Source: Zancudomyces culisetae
Lineage: Eukaryota > Kickxellomycota > Harpellomycetes > Harpellales > Legeriomycetaceae
Direction: 5' to 3'
Assembly (NCBI GenBank): GCA_001969505.1
Contig: LSSK01000095.1
Coordinates: forward strand, 1 to 51,852
Length of the DNA stretch: 51,852 nucleotides
Below the pieces are notes generated by a model that made no database searches, had not been told where the DNA came from, and saw nothing but the letters and a program-made list of their open reading frames with translations. The position numbers and the translations under genes were made by a program. Position 1 is the stretch's first letter, and each line of letters begins with the position of its first letter. This document shows positions 1 through 10,700 of this stretch, piece by piece.

Positions 1-315
1 TACCCAACTTCGAGTGAGGGTGTGTAGTTGATTGGTTTTCTGGTTTCGAGTTTTCCAAAAGGGGCTAGTAGCAACTGCAAAAATATCAACAAACCGTTTT
101 TCTCCTTTGGTTTAAACGGAGCCTCAACAAATATCAACAAAAGCTTTATTTAAGCGACTCTGGCTATAAGAAAACATAAAAACACAAAACATGTAATCTC
201 AATACCAATGTAACGCAAGTAAGTACTAATAGGCGTCAACGGCTAAATAAACATACAAAGCTAATATGGGTATAAATAATTAAAGACAGTAACTCTAAAA
301 GACGAATACTACGTA
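1..315. other. Left-edge non-coding stretch
   Basis: No credible ORF, RNA gene or repeat is visible. It lies beyond the 3' end of the minus-strand membrane protein gene, so part of it is probably that gene's 3' untranslated region. Confidence 0.5.
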
Positions 316-1089
316 TCAATCCGCTAAGTGTTGGTGTAAAGCTCCTACTAATGCATAAATTGGAGTTAGCACTAGCATGACTATCAACCAAATACCAACA
401 CCTTTATGCTGGTAATCGGCGCCAGTTATTACGGATTGTATTGCACTTCCATAGTTTTGTTTCACAAAGGTATCGATAGCCATAAATGTTAGGACAGACC
501 CTCCAAACGAGGTCGATCCTATTGCAATAGGCTTTGGATACACAAATATAAGAACTCCGGTTATTAAGGCACTCACACCAAGAATTATAGATACTACAGT
601 TGTATTCAGGCTCAGTGTTGTTTTTATGATTGCAATTATATAAGCTGACATCATATATCCCAAAAAGCAGCCCAACGTAAAACATCCAACAACAAAAAAG
701 TTTAACAATATTGTGCCAAACCCAGCACCTATGATACATCCAATAACTATGAAATGTGCCTCCAACTTTTTGATATCAAAATCGTTCAATAGACTTGAGA
801 TGGCTTTCAGGTATACTAAAAATGATAGCGTGAGAGCTGAAAGAAAAATAGCTGGTTTTATATAAATCGATCCCCAAAAGACGTAGAATATTCCAGCGAA
901 AACCCCCAAAACGGCTACAACGTATACCAGCGGATCCTCCCCTTCTTTAACTATATCATCAGTGCCAATGCTGTTGGTGGGCGACGAAGGAATACCGCAG
1001 TTACTAAACGTTAGATTTAGCAAAAGACCAAATACTCCTATACTCAGGATTCGCACTATTACCCTTTTGTACTTGTTTTTGTTAAGCAT
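316..1089 (-). CDS. TMEM198/DUF4203-like multi-pass membrane protein
   Basis: A 257-aa protein with an ATG start and a TGA stop. An N-terminal hydrophobic stretch (about residues 12-30) could be a signal peptide or signal anchor. It is followed by a short polar loop and roughly seven hydrophobic segments from about residue 53 to the C-terminus. Gly-rich helices, a long membrane-embedded core and a 'VYPKPIAIGSTSFGGS' loop between the later helices resemble the TMEM198 / DUF4203 family. The molecular function in fungi is not established; animal TMEM198 has been linked to Wnt receptor signalling, which does not carry over to yeast. It is a single exon with no close partner. Family assignment is from overall pattern only, so the domain name is moderately supported and the membrane topology is well supported. 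Confidence 0.7.
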   Translation of the reverse strand: MLNKNKYKRVIVRILSIGVFGLLLNLTFSNCGIPSSPTNSIGTDDIVKEGEDPLVYVVAVLGVFAGIFYVFWGSIYIKPAIFLSALTLSFLVYLKAISSLLNDFDIKKLEAHFIVIGCIIGAGFGTILLNFFVVGCFTLGCFLGYMMSAYIIAIIKTTLSLNTTVVSIILGVSALITGVLIFVYPKPIAIGSTSFGGSVLTFMAIDTFVKQNYGSAIQSVITGADYQHKGVGIWLIVMLVLTPIYALVGALHQHLAD

Positions 1090-2108
1090 TGTCCTTTGTA
1101 CCTTAACCTGCAGCTGCTAACAGATACTATTTAGGCGAAAATGACTAGTGTTTTAGAATCCAAACTATTGAATATAGACAATATCAATAAAGGTATATTT
1201 TCAAAGTAGTAATCGATGTTAAGAATTTTAGTCTTGAACAAGAGAATAAAATTTCTTTTATTTAGTTTTTATTACAGAATACTTAAAGTATACCACCGAA
1301 ACCTATTTAATATCATACTCGAGCCTTCTACAAACTGATGAGTGAACTATTATAGTCAAGATTGGTTTCTAAAACCACACAAACAAAGTTTAATCATAAA
1401 TATCAAGATAGGAGTCTCACAGTAAACATAAATATTTTAGAAAAACAATATTTTTCGCCATAAAAGACATATATAGTTGTCTTGTTAACTGTGTCAGCCG
1501 TTTAACGACTAATACAGAGTCGATGTAAAGGGTTGGATGGTGCTGAAAGTGATACATACAATGTGAAAGTGGCACACATACTTCCAAATAGAGTTGAAAA
1601 TGCTTTTTTTTTGGTACATTAAGTGAATACTGGTGGGTATTGTATGTTTGACTCATTTTATAAATGTAAACTCAAAATAAAAAGGCACATTACCTTATAA
1701 ATATTTCATTAGGAAAGGGAAACTAATGATATAACTGATGCCAATCAGATTGGCAGCCTCAAAAATAATAGATGGTTTGCAAAATCTAACACAGGAAGAA
1801 AAAAGTACGAACAACAAATGACATTATCGCTGTAGTGATGGCTTTTTGATATATGTGGAATTGTTTAGTGCTACTCCTAGTTTTGTAAACCCAACCACAT
1901 GAAAATGTTAGCTTAGGTAATAAATGAAAAAGAGTGAAAAAAACGATAAATTTCTAACGAATCAAATTGACGTAACTGACAAAATGAAATTGGTCTATAC
2001 AAATTGCGGGTTTAAACTGAGCAAGCTTTTGTATTTTGAGAATTATAACGATGGTAGTAAAAGCAACGACAAAATACAGGTCGTAGAAAAATAAACAAAA
2101 TTGCAAAA
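1090..2108. other. Intergenic region, about 1 kb
   Basis: The region lies between the minus-strand membrane protein and the plus-strand small ORF, so it should hold divergent promoters. Two ATG ORFs occur: 1417-1656 (-, 79 aa) and 1924-2094 (+, 56 aa, Lys-rich, ending 14 bp before the 2109 ORF). Neither resembles a known protein and both are probably chance ORFs. No RNA gene or transposon is seen. Confidence 0.5.
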
Positions 2109-2387
2109 ATGGTGAATACAGCAAGGGTAGAGGCGGCTTTTGGAAAGAATACCGAAAATGCCAGCGACGAAAAGAATGAAAAGGTTGAAGACGTGGAAGA
2201 GCATGCGTTTGATGTGTACGAATATGAAAAAGAGCCAAACTTATGCAGAATGCGGCATCGAAATATAGAAAAGGAGATGGATTTTGCCGAAAAGACCATT
2301 CTAAGCAAAATCGAGTTTAAGGAAGAAGAAAAGAATCTAGATGGTACTAAAATTTTAAAAACTCCAAATAGAGATATGCTAATATAA
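2109..2387 (+). CDS. Small charged hypothetical protein, or 5' exon of the next gene
   Basis: A 92-aa ATG ORF, hydrophilic and rich in Glu and Lys (acidic first half, mixed-charge helix-like second half), with no recognised domain. It stops only 40 bp before the ATG of the downstream carrier-like gene, too little room for a separate terminator plus promoter. A GTACTA donor at 2344 and a TAG acceptor ending at 2419, preceded by CTAAT, would splice codon 78 in frame into the carrier reading frame. That would make this the acidic N-terminus of a 430-aa protein. I cannot decide between an independent small gene, an upstream ORF and a 5' exon. I do not recognise the sequence. Confidence 0.4.
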   Translation: MVNTARVEAAFGKNTENASDEKNEKVEDVEEHAFDVYEYEKEPNLCRMRHRNIEKEMDFAEKTILSKIEFKEEEKNLDGTKILKTPNRDMLI

Positions 2388-2427
2388 ATGTATTGAATTT
2401 ATTTGTGTGTGTAAAATAGATGAATTG

Positions 2428-3706
2428 ATGTCTTGGGCACAGCTACGAACGTATATCACATTCAATGATAGCTTAATGAGGTATCCATTTCTTGCGGTTA
2501 GAGGTCATACGATGGTAATTTAAGGCGTTTTTCTTGTAAAAATGAAGCGACTGACAACTGAAATGATAGAATATTGCCGCAAATTTAAAAAAAAAACTAT
2601 AAAAATCTAGGTATTTGGGACGAACCCATCGTTTTTTAATTATCCATTCTACAGCGTGACTCGTGCGTTTTCAAATGTAGTGAATAAGGGACTTTTTCGA
2701 GTATTCAATGGTTATTTCGGGTTGGTAAACTACAAATTTTTGCACTATGCGAAATTTACTGCTCAACTCATATTTTCGAGGATTTTTGAAGTAAAAATAC
2801 CAAAGTTCTACAGGCGGTTATGTGGGGTATTGTATGTTAATGTTTATTATCTATCACTAGTTATGTAATATATATCATCGTATAGCAAAACAATTCTAAG
2901 CTAAAATTCGCTACAAACATAGATTTGACGATTTTTTTTATTACATTACATACTCTACTTTGAGAAAAGCGCTTGTTGAACGGGTAATTAATGGTGGGGA
3001 GGATCACAGGAACTCCTATGGTATCAGAGCCGATAAAACCTTTAGTACATTCGGTTCGTTTTTCAGTGTAGTAAAAAACCTCAAGGAAACATCGGTTGTC
3101 GCTAACTATGTCAGAGACTATGTAGCGGCGGGTATAATAGAACTTGTTTTTTATTTCTTTACAAAGCCATTATTTATGAACGGGTTATCACTTACCAGAA
3201 TTCTTGCAAAGAAAAGCAAAACAAGTAAATTTAACACACTGAGGGCATTTAACGAGGCTCCAATTAATGACGACAGTGAGAGCGAGCCGTTTGATGAGTT
3301 TGACGATGCCATCGGGTTTAAAATAAACAAAAAGACACAGGTCATGGTTAAAAAAACCGTAAACCAAGCCATTATCCGGTTTTTGTCTACAATCCTAGGC
3401 TACAGTCTTGCCAACATACTCACTCAACTGCTCCTATACCCAGTCGATGCTATCTTACTTAAGCTGATGACGCAGGAGGTGATAAAAATGGATGTTGAAT
3501 ATAGTGGATTCTTTGACTGTCTTATTAGAACATTCAAATCGGGAGGAGCTTCGGCACTCTATAGCGGGTTTGGTCAAAGTGCTATAGCAGATCTTTTCTG
3601 TTTTCTTGTCTCAACGGAGTTGTCGATTTATTTGACCAAGAGGGCTGTAAACATAACATTCCCTAGTATTCTAAAAACACTTTTTGATTTGGGATTTTAC
3701 CCTTAG
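2428..3706 (+). CDS. Mitochondrial-carrier-fold protein (SLC25A46/Ugo1-like), three exons
   Basis: Exons 2428-2514, 2611-2831 and 2965-3706 join in phase to 349 aa. The introns are 2515-2610 (GTAATT...TAG) and 2832-2964 (GTATGT...GAG). The product has several hydrophobic segments. A degenerate carrier signature 'LYPVDAILLKLMTQ' (Px[DE]-like) lies about 95 residues from the end, and is followed by a carrier-like 'FFDCLIRTFKSGGASALYSGFG' type block (residues abbreviated here to describe the aromatic-Gly loop). An acidic insertion (NDDSESEPFDEFDD) sits between the halves. The canonical triple repeat is eroded, as in the non-transporting outer-membrane members Ugo1, SLC25A46 and Mtch. Those act in mitochondrial fusion or lipid and protein insertion. 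The carrier-superfamily assignment is good; the subfamily is inference. The N-terminus may extend into the 2109 ORF. Confidence 0.65.
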
Positions 3707-4119
3707 AGTATGTACGTTTATGAACATTTGCTTTTTGCCATAAAGAAAAGATGTATACTTGAGGTATTTTATTTTTATTTTTTTGCTTATTTAGGGTTTA
3801 TATAAAGTTGCTCACTAGTCTGAGGAGCGTATTCACCAATTCAATGAGTTTCGGCCTTCTAAATGATATATCATTTGATAGCACACAGAAAGCCCAATTG
3901 CAAGTTTACATAAAATTTGCGTTTTTATTAACCAATAAAAGTATAGAATTTACCTAGTGCAAAATTTTATTGAACTATTTTAGGCTTGGGTTATTTACTT
4001 TGAAAAAGAAGAACAAAAAAATTTGTGTAATTATTTTTTCTTGTATTAGAATCAAATCTTCAAATTAAAAGATTAATACTCATCTTTTCTTATTCTAGGA
4101 CGGATAAAAATATATAGAA
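3707..4119. other. Intergenic region / ribosomal protein gene promoter
   Basis: It holds the 3' flank of the carrier-like gene and the promoter of the uL23 gene. The notable element is a TTAGGGTT motif at 3791-3798. A pyrimidine-rich TTCTTATTCTAG at 4087-4098 could be the acceptor of an intron in the 5' untranslated region, but no donor is obvious. Confidence 0.5.
3791..3798 (-). promoter_or_regulatory. Putative Tbf1-type telomere-repeat-like site upstream of uL23
   Basis: On the minus strand this reads AACCCTAA, matching the ARCCCTAA box bound by Tbf1. Tbf1 drives ribosomal protein genes in many non-Saccharomyces yeasts. It lies about 320 bp upstream of the uL23 start codon. This is a single short match and could occur by chance. 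Confidence 0.4.
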
Positions 4120-5059
4120 ATGGCACCAGTAAAGAAGAACGGTAAGTACAGTGAAACAATATGCTTTGAAGGAGAATTATTGTCGTGATATCGAATGTAT
4201 GCATAAACATGGAAGTGAGAGGAGCGACCGTATACCGCACTTTTTGTTAAGCAAGCCTAAGGATTCAAAATTGATATTTTGTATTTTATTTTTGAATCCG
4301 AAATGCGTACGAAAGAATCCAACACAGAATTCCACTGGGATATTCAACAGCATTTACGTATCTTTTTTCCGAAAGAGCTGAGTTTTTAAAGGGTGTGGTG
4401 ATAAAATGCTGTTATTTACTGTGTTGGAGTTTTAGAACAATGATATAAGAAGATATATCACTTTTGATGGGTTATGTGCGGTTTGTTTATTAGCGTGCAT
4501 TACAGAGAGTAGCGATTAATTGAATTGGTGAGATTGATGGCGTTTCTTTGTCCATCACCTCGGTATTGTTTGAATACGTAACTGTGTTTAAAGCGATTGC
4601 AGCATCTAATTTTATAATGATAATGTTTAAATAGTTGTAGTCTCAAAGGCCCAGCAAGCACGCAAATCTGCTTTGAAGGGTGTACAGAGCCACAAGGCCA
4701 AGAAGGTACGTACAACAACCACCTTCAGACGCCCAAAGACACTCAGACTCCCACGCAACCCTAAATATGCTCGCGTTTCAGTCCCAAGGATGTCAAAGTT
4801 GGACGAATACGAGGTTATTAAGCGACCGCTTACTACCGAAACCGCCATGAAAAAGATCGAAGACAACAACACCCTTGTTTTCTTGTGCGATGTCCGCGCA
4901 AACAAATTCCACATTAAGGATGCTGTTAAGAAGCTATACGACGTCAATGCCTTGAAGATCAACACACTTGTCCGTCCTGATGGATATAAGAAGGCCTATG
5001 TAAGATTAACTGCTGATGTTGACGCTCTTGATGTAGCAAACAAGATTGGATTTATCTAA
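4120..5059 (+). CDS. RPL25: 60S ribosomal protein uL23 (L23a/Rpl25), two exons
   Basis: Exon 1 (4120-4141) encodes MAPVKKN plus one base. A 493-nt intron opens with GTAAGTACAG at 4142. Exon 2 runs to the TAA at 5059. The protein aligns along its length with yeast Rpl25: '[15 protein letters not shown]', the '[17 protein letters not shown]' strand, and the conserved end '[32 protein letters not shown]'-type block. uL23 binds domain III of 25S rRNA at the peptide exit tunnel and is a docking site for the signal recognition particle. Two acceptors six nt apart (AG at 4633-4634 and 4639-4640) are both in frame, giving 148 or 146 aa. The first codons are interrupted by the intron, typical of yeast ribosomal protein genes. 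No TATA box is obvious. Confidence 0.95.
4142..4634 (+). other. First intron of uL23 gene
   Basis: The donor is GTAAGT. A likely branch site CTAAT lies in ATCTAAT (about 4604-4610), about 25 nt before the acceptor ATAG. At nearly 500 nt it is the longest intron in the window, as is common for ribosomal protein genes. I looked for C/D snoRNA boxes inside it and did not find a convincing pair. An internal 76-aa ORF is not supported. Confidence 0.85.
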
Positions 5060-5316
5060 ACCTTTTATGTCCTTGTTGAAATTTAAACACTTTTGTTTGA
5101 TATATAACATTATTAAATAAAATTTTAAAGTAATTTTTGATGTCACCAGTGGTTATTGGTATACTATCTTTTACGAATCAACGGATCTTAGACCTGTCAT
5201 TGCAACGACAGTAAGAACCAGATGTTAGCACTCTATTCTGACATAGTCGTCTTGGTTATAAAATAAATCAGCCTGACTTGCTGCTGCTGGTGTTTACTTG
5301 ATCTAAAAAAAGAAGC

Positions 5317-5323
5317 TGACTCA
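5317..5323 (+). promoter_or_regulatory. Putative Bas1/Gcn4 site (TGACTCA)
   Basis: A perfect palindromic TGACTCA about 735 bp upstream of the adenylosuccinate lyase start. In S. cerevisiae, Bas1-Pho2 and Gcn4 bind TGACTC in purine-pathway promoters including ADE13. The position is rather distal. Confidence 0.4.
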
Positions 5324-5693
5324 TGCCGATAGTGTAATACCATCACATAAGGACGTCAATATGCTTACCACTCGCTCTAGCCGACAAATTTAGACGAGTG
5401 TGGTGAGGATTAATGGTATCGAAGGAGTATGGTGCCTTGCAACTGTGCAATCTGTCGAGTGTAATTTCTCACTCCCCCTCTTCATTTTTTTTTTTTGCAC
5501 TAGCAAGCGCCCCCTCTCCTCCACCCTTAACGATGCACATTTATCGTGTGGTAGCACCGTCATTTTGTAAAAAAAAAAGGAGAGCCATGCTCAAAAATCG
5601 ATATAAATCTATCAGCCTTCCAATTACATCATTAGCCACTCACGGATGAATGCTTAATCTTTGCCTTCTGTTTTATTTTTATTTTTATTTTGC

Positions 5694-5699
5694 GAGTCA
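5694..5699 (-). promoter_or_regulatory. Putative Bas1 core site (TGACTC)
   Basis: GAGTCA on the plus strand, TGACTC on the minus strand, about 360 bp upstream of the ADE13 ATG. With the site at 5317 it makes a pair, which is how Bas1-controlled ADE promoters are usually arranged. Confidence 0.45.
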
Positions 5700-6057
5700 A
5701 ACAAAAAGAATAGTGGAGCATATCAAATTGATAGTGATTTTTAATTTACTTGGCCTATTAAAGACAACTGATTCAAAAAAAAAATTTTATGTTTTTTTTA
5801 TCAGGTGTGATCACCCCTTGATAATTGGTAGCTTTGCTGAACCAAATGAGCAAAAATTCCAGGTGTTGGTTGCTTGCGTGAATCAATCCAGAACAAGATA
5901 CTCGTAATTATTTTATCTCCTGTCTCGTAACTTCACCACCTTTTAGGGATTTATTTTTTTCTGTATATTAAAATAAATAAGTCCATATTACAGACTGTTA
6001 AAAACACAGGAGCCAAAGGCAACAGAAAAGAAAATTTTAGATAACTCAACTCGCAAA

Positions 6058-7509
6058 ATGGATCAGGATAAGAACAGCGTATACTCTAGTCCCTTGGTAT
6101 CTAGATATGCATCAAAAGAGATGGCAGCGTTGTTCTCACCAAATACGAGATACGCCACCTGGAGGACACTATGGATGAATCTGGCAATTGCCGAGAGACA
6201 GCTGGGTCTTGAGGGAATTAGTGACGAGGCAATTGAGCAAATGAGAGAAAATATTTACAATATAGATTATGAGCTGATCAATGAGGAGGAGAAAAAGAGA
6301 AGACACGATGTAATGGCACATGTACATGGTTTTGGAGTTGTGGCACCAAAGGCTGCCAAAATAATCCACTTGGGGGCAACAAGCTGCTATGTAACTGATA
6401 ACGCAGATCTGATGATTATGAGAAAAGGGCTCGAGCTTTTGATAAACAAGCTTGTGCATGTGATTGATGCGTTGAAGCAGTTCTGTCTCAAGTACAAGGA
6501 TCTTCCAACTCTGGGTTTTACACATTTCCAGCCAGCACAGTTGACAACTGTGGGAAAAAGAGCTAGTTTGTGGCTGTTGGACTTGATGATTGACTTGAGA
6601 AACCTCCAGCGTGCCAGGGACGACCTGATGTTCAGAGGTGTTAAGGGAACAACAGGCACACAGGCAAGTTTCTTGACTCTGTTTAACGGAAACCATGAAA
6701 AAGTTGAACAGCTTGATGAACTGGTAACTAAACTTTCTGGATTTGAAAAGGCACTTCCAGTCACTGGACAAACATACACCCGAAAACTAGACAACGAAGT
6801 TATAGCACCACTTTCATCATTTGCCAGTTCTGCACACAAGATAGCAACCGACATCAGACTGCTTGCCAGCTTGAAGGAGATAGAAGAGCCCTTTGAAAAG
6901 GACCAAATAGGAAGCTCTGCAATGGCATACAAGAGAAACCCAATGCGCTCAGAGCGCATATGCTCCCTTTCACGCCACTTGATCACCCTCATATCAAATG
7001 CTTTGAACACCACTGCTACCCAATGGTTAGAACGAACACTCGATGACTCGGCCATCCGCAGAGTCACCATCCCAGAGGCATTTTTGACAGCAGACATCGT
7101 GCTTTCAACTCTACACAACATCTTTTCGGGCATGGTTGTATACGAAAAAGTTATTTCCAAGAGAATAAGCATGGAGTTGCCATTTATGGCTACTGAGAAC
7201 ATTATTATGGCAATGGTGGCAAAGGGTGCTAGCCGTCAAGAATGTCACGAGTATATCCGCGTTCTTTCTCATCAAGCTGCAAGTATGGTCAAGATCGAAG
7301 GTAAGGACAACGACCTAATTGAGAGAATCCGCAACGAGCCCTACTTTACACCCGTACTCGGTGAGCTGGAGAGACTTTTGGACTCCTCAACATTTATCGG
7401 CAGAGCTCCACAACAAGTTGAGTCCTTCATCAAGAATGAAGTCGATAAGGCACTTGAGCCATATTCCGAGCTTTTGGGCAAGACTTTTACATCCGAAGTA
7501 AACGTTTAA
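6058..7509 (+). CDS. ADE13: Adenylosuccinate lyase
   Basis: A 483-aa single-exon protein, the same size as yeast Ade13 (482 aa) and collinear with it. It catalyses two fumarate-releasing steps of purine synthesis: SAICAR to AICAR, and adenylosuccinate to AMP. Visible hallmarks are 'SRYASKEM' near the N-terminus, 'RHDVMAHVH' (residues 82-90, substrate-binding histidines), '[13 protein letters not shown]', '[10 protein letters not shown]', '[12 protein letters not shown]', and the fumarase/aspartase-superfamily signature '[16 protein letters not shown]' (from about residue 285, holding the catalytic loop serine at 286/287). The C-terminal '[10 protein letters not shown]' is also conserved. The start is preceded by CGCAAA and agrees with the family length. 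Leu residues in 'RLLASLKE' include a CTG codon, supporting the standard code. Two upstream TGACTC motifs suggest Bas1-type purine regulation. Confidence 0.97.
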   Translation: MDQDKNSVYSSPLVSRYASKEMAALFSPNTRYATWRTLWMNLAIAERQLGLEGISDEAIEQMRENIYNIDYELINEEEKKRRHDVMAHVHGFGVVAPKAAKIIHLGATSCYVTDNADLMIMRKGLELLINKLVHVIDALKQFCLKYKDLPTLGFTHFQPAQLTTVGKRASLWLLDLMIDLRNLQRARDDLMFRGVKGTTGTQASFLTLFNGNHEKVEQLDELVTKLSGFEKALPVTGQTYTRKLDNEVIAPLSSFASSAHKIATDIRLLASLKEIEEPFEKDQIGSSAMAYKRNPMRSERICSLSRHLITLISNALNTTATQWLERTLDDSAIRRVTIPEAFLTADIVLSTLHNIFSGMVVYEKVISKRISMELPFMATENIIMAMVAKGASRQECHEYIRVLSHQAASMVKIEGKDNDLIERIRNEPYFTPVLGELERLLDSSTFIGRAPQQVESFIKNEVDKALEPYSELLGKTFTSEVNV

Positions 7510-7721
7510 GCAGTATTTATTTATTTTTTCTGGTTTGTGTTTAATACATAAGAATGAATACTAAAAAATTAAAAAAAATATTACCAAAATAAAATGGTTT
7601 CGTTCAGAAGCATTAATCTAAACCTACTGGGGAAAGAGTTGATGAAGAAACCAAGAAGAAAGAAGTAAAACATAGTGGATGACAGTAGTAATATGTGTAG
7701 AAAAACACAAGGTTGAGATTA

Positions 7722-10700
7722 TTATTGCTCAGTTTGAACCTTCTTTGGTCTCTTTACGACTTTGAACTTTCGAGAAGATTGTTCTGAAGACTCGGGGGCT
7801 TCAGGTGCTGGTGGGTTCTCGACAACAGGAGAATCGACTTGGGGAGCAGAAGCAGGAGCAGCTTCAGGTTTAAAGATATTTTCGTTGAAGATAGGTGGTT
7901 GGTTGTCTGTTTCAGGAGAGGCAGGTGGGTATTGGTCTTGCTGGTTGTTTTCATTGGGGTCTACTTTAGGATCAACTTCAGGTTCGGGGGCAGACTCATG
8001 AGCGTTGTTTGGTTCTGGATGATCCTTTTCAGCAGCCAAATCATTTTGAGGTACTGAATCCATCTCAGGAGTGAAAATGTCTTTTAGATCCATAGGATAC
8101 CCATGTTCATGCTGTTGTTCATCCTGTTGTTCGTTCTGTTGTTCGTTCTGTTGTTCATCCTGTTGTTCATCCTGTTGTTCATCCTGTTGTTCATCCTGTT
8201 GTTCATTCTGTTGTTCATTCTGCTGTCCTTGTTCTTCTGCGAAATCTTCAGCACCATCTTTGGCCTTACGGATTTCTTCGATTTCTTTAGATATAGACTC
8301 TCTGGCACCTTTGACCCAGTCTGATGCCGCCTTTTTGGCCTCGTTAAGGTCTTCCTCTAATCCTGAATGCTTTTTCTGTAAAATCTCGTTGATTTTGGTT
8401 TCCAGCATCTGCGAATTGTCTTTAAGCTGTTGGTTTTCGTCAAATTTGGCGGAGTGCTCGTAAGAGTCACCAGCTCCTTGCTCTGACTCTGGCTGTGGCT
8501 GTTGTTCTTGTTCTTGTTCTTGTGGTTCTGACTCTACATGGACTTGAGGATTTACTAGTGTATTAGCCTCTTGTATTTCGGAATTGGTATCATCTTGAGT
8601 GATTAATTCAGCTGGTGGTTTTTCAGCTACAGCATTGGATACTTCCTGAGGAGTGTCAGGTGTATGTACCTCGTTTGGCTGAGACTCAGCGTCGAATTTT
8701 TCTGATTGTTCTCCGACTTGTTCGCTATGTTCTTTGACAGATGCTTCATTTGTAACCTGAGGAACCTCAAGCTCTCCAGTGATAAGCTGTACAACAGGAG
8801 GAGGTGGAAGCAATCCATCAATTTCTTTTTCTGGTTCTACTACCGACGCGGCTGGCTTGTTTATCGCAAAGTCTGACTCTGATTCCATACAAACAGGCGA
8901 TTGCATGGTGGGAACTGTTGCTGGGGCATTGGTCATAGCCTCGTGTGATTTCTCCTCTCCTTTCTCTGGAGCAACATCACGTTTTTCTTCTACCTTTTCC
9001 TCTTCTACCTTCTTTTCCTCTTCTACCTTCTTTTCCTCTTCTACCTTCTTTTCATCTTCTACCTTCTTTTCCTCCTCTTCCTTCTTCTCTTCTTCCACTT
9101 CCTCTGGGATTTCTAAAACAACTTGCCTTTGATTTGTTTTGATTTTAATATCTTCCGGAATGTCTTCTGGGATTTCTTCAGGACTAGGCTCAGGAATAGG
9201 CTCTTCTTCACTGGCGATGCTTGGTTCAGGTACTTGTGAGTCCCCAGGTATAACATTTTCCATTTCCACTACGTTTTGAGTCTGGATGGAGACCACTTGC
9301 TGTCCTAAATCCTCTTCATGTTCAATATGCGTTGGGGGAATATTCTCCTCGGCTTCAGCCTCCTCTCTGGGTTCCGAAATGCTTGTATCCTCATCCTCCT
9401 CAATTTTTGAGGTGATTTCTTCAATATCAACGTCCAATTTCTGAGCAGTTGATGCCTCTGTCGTTTCGTAAACGCTCAAATCCTCTGTTTCCTTGACACC
9501 AGTATCCTTCACTTTTTTGTAGTATTTATCCGCCTGGTCCATCAACCACCCACCTGCTTCTTTGAGATGCTCGGCGATTTTTTCCCCACCCTCGGCAACC
9601 CCCTTTCGCAAATCATCAAATACTTTATTATCTTTAATATCATATATGTTTGCACCCTTTCGTATGGTTCTCTCTTTCTTATCCTCTTCTTTCTTGGGTG
9701 CAGCAGCAGTTGGTTCAACCACATTATCAGTTATTTTTCTTCCTTGCGACAGTACTTTGTGTTCCTTTCCCGTGATAAACTCATATGTAGTGTAATAAAC
9801 CTTGATACTTCTGTTTGATACTATTCTGCACAGAGTTGCAAGATCCTTCTTTACATTTTGAGTAGCAACATTGACATGTTCCAAATATGGCATCTTTGAC
9901 ATAGATTCACGCAAATATCTGTCGTAAAACTGCTGTAATACTGGGTTTACGTTTTTGTCTGCCCAATTCCCAGCAGCAGCAGAAGCACGGTTGCATGCCG
10001 GGATGACAATGTTTATTACTGATTCTTCAGCTTTGTCCAAGAATACACCTGCACATTTTCTTGTGTTTGGTATTAGGCTCTCCTTTGTGTATTTGATCGC
10101 ACATTTGCTTCCCTTGATTATGCGTGGCTTTGCTTCTGTTTCCCACCGACGAACCACTTGGTCGTTGTAAAACGGCATCACTTTTTCTTTCATCAGCCTA
10201 CAGGCCTCCGGCACTACTTTCTCCTTTAGAGGTTTTATTGTGTTATCAGCTACCTTTTCGAGGTGTGGTTTGACATTATCTCCATAGAATTCATATACAG
10301 GGTTTACCACCTTGTCAGTATGCGGCTTTATGTTTAAATAGTAGGTCTTGTATAGTCCTTTTCTGATGAGATAGCTCCGTTCATCAATTTCGTTGACTAT
10401 AATAAATGTATTTCTAGCTATCACAGGTGCAACCTTGGTTTTGTACACCTTTACGCCCTTTTTAACCGCTGGATTAACATACTTATCAACTACAGGCTTC
10501 CCGTACCCAGAGTACAATTCCCTGGTCTCCTTTCCAATCCATGAATCCTTGAGACATTCAACTCCCGGTCTGATGACCAGTGCTTCCGTCCTTTTTCCTA
10601 TCTCACATACAGGATCAGGTATTCCCCTGTAACATTTAAAAACTGCTGCGTAAATTATGTAACCTATTAGCATCCGCGTAAACAATCTGTATAGCATTCC

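Larger units (their letters stand above)
5060..6057. other. Intergenic region / ADE13 promoter
   Basis: About 1 kb between two plus-strand genes. It contains two TGACTC cores (annotated separately), long T runs, C-rich CCCCT motifs near 5508 and an imperfect CACTCG...CGAGTG inverted repeat near 5370-5400. The ORFs at 5413-5649 and 5650-5907 have low-complexity, AT-driven composition and are not supported. Confidence 0.5.

Noticed and set aside
1417-1656. 79-aa minus-strand ATG ORF
   Set aside because: Single isolated ORF, AT-driven composition, no recognisable motif and no good promoter context.
4151-4381. 76-aa ORF inside the uL23 intron, possible intronic gene
   Set aside because: No homology is recognised and it lies wholly in a well-supported intron. 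No paired snoRNA C and D boxes were found there either.
5413-5907. Two adjacent ORFs between uL23 and ADE13
   Set aside because: Low-complexity Phe/Ser/Pro content from T-rich promoter DNA, with no domain.
7754-9142. Several overlapping ORFs on both strands inside the repeat protein gene
   Set aside because: They are frame shadows of 12-bp and 18-bp repeats, which stay open in every frame because the unit is a multiple of three.
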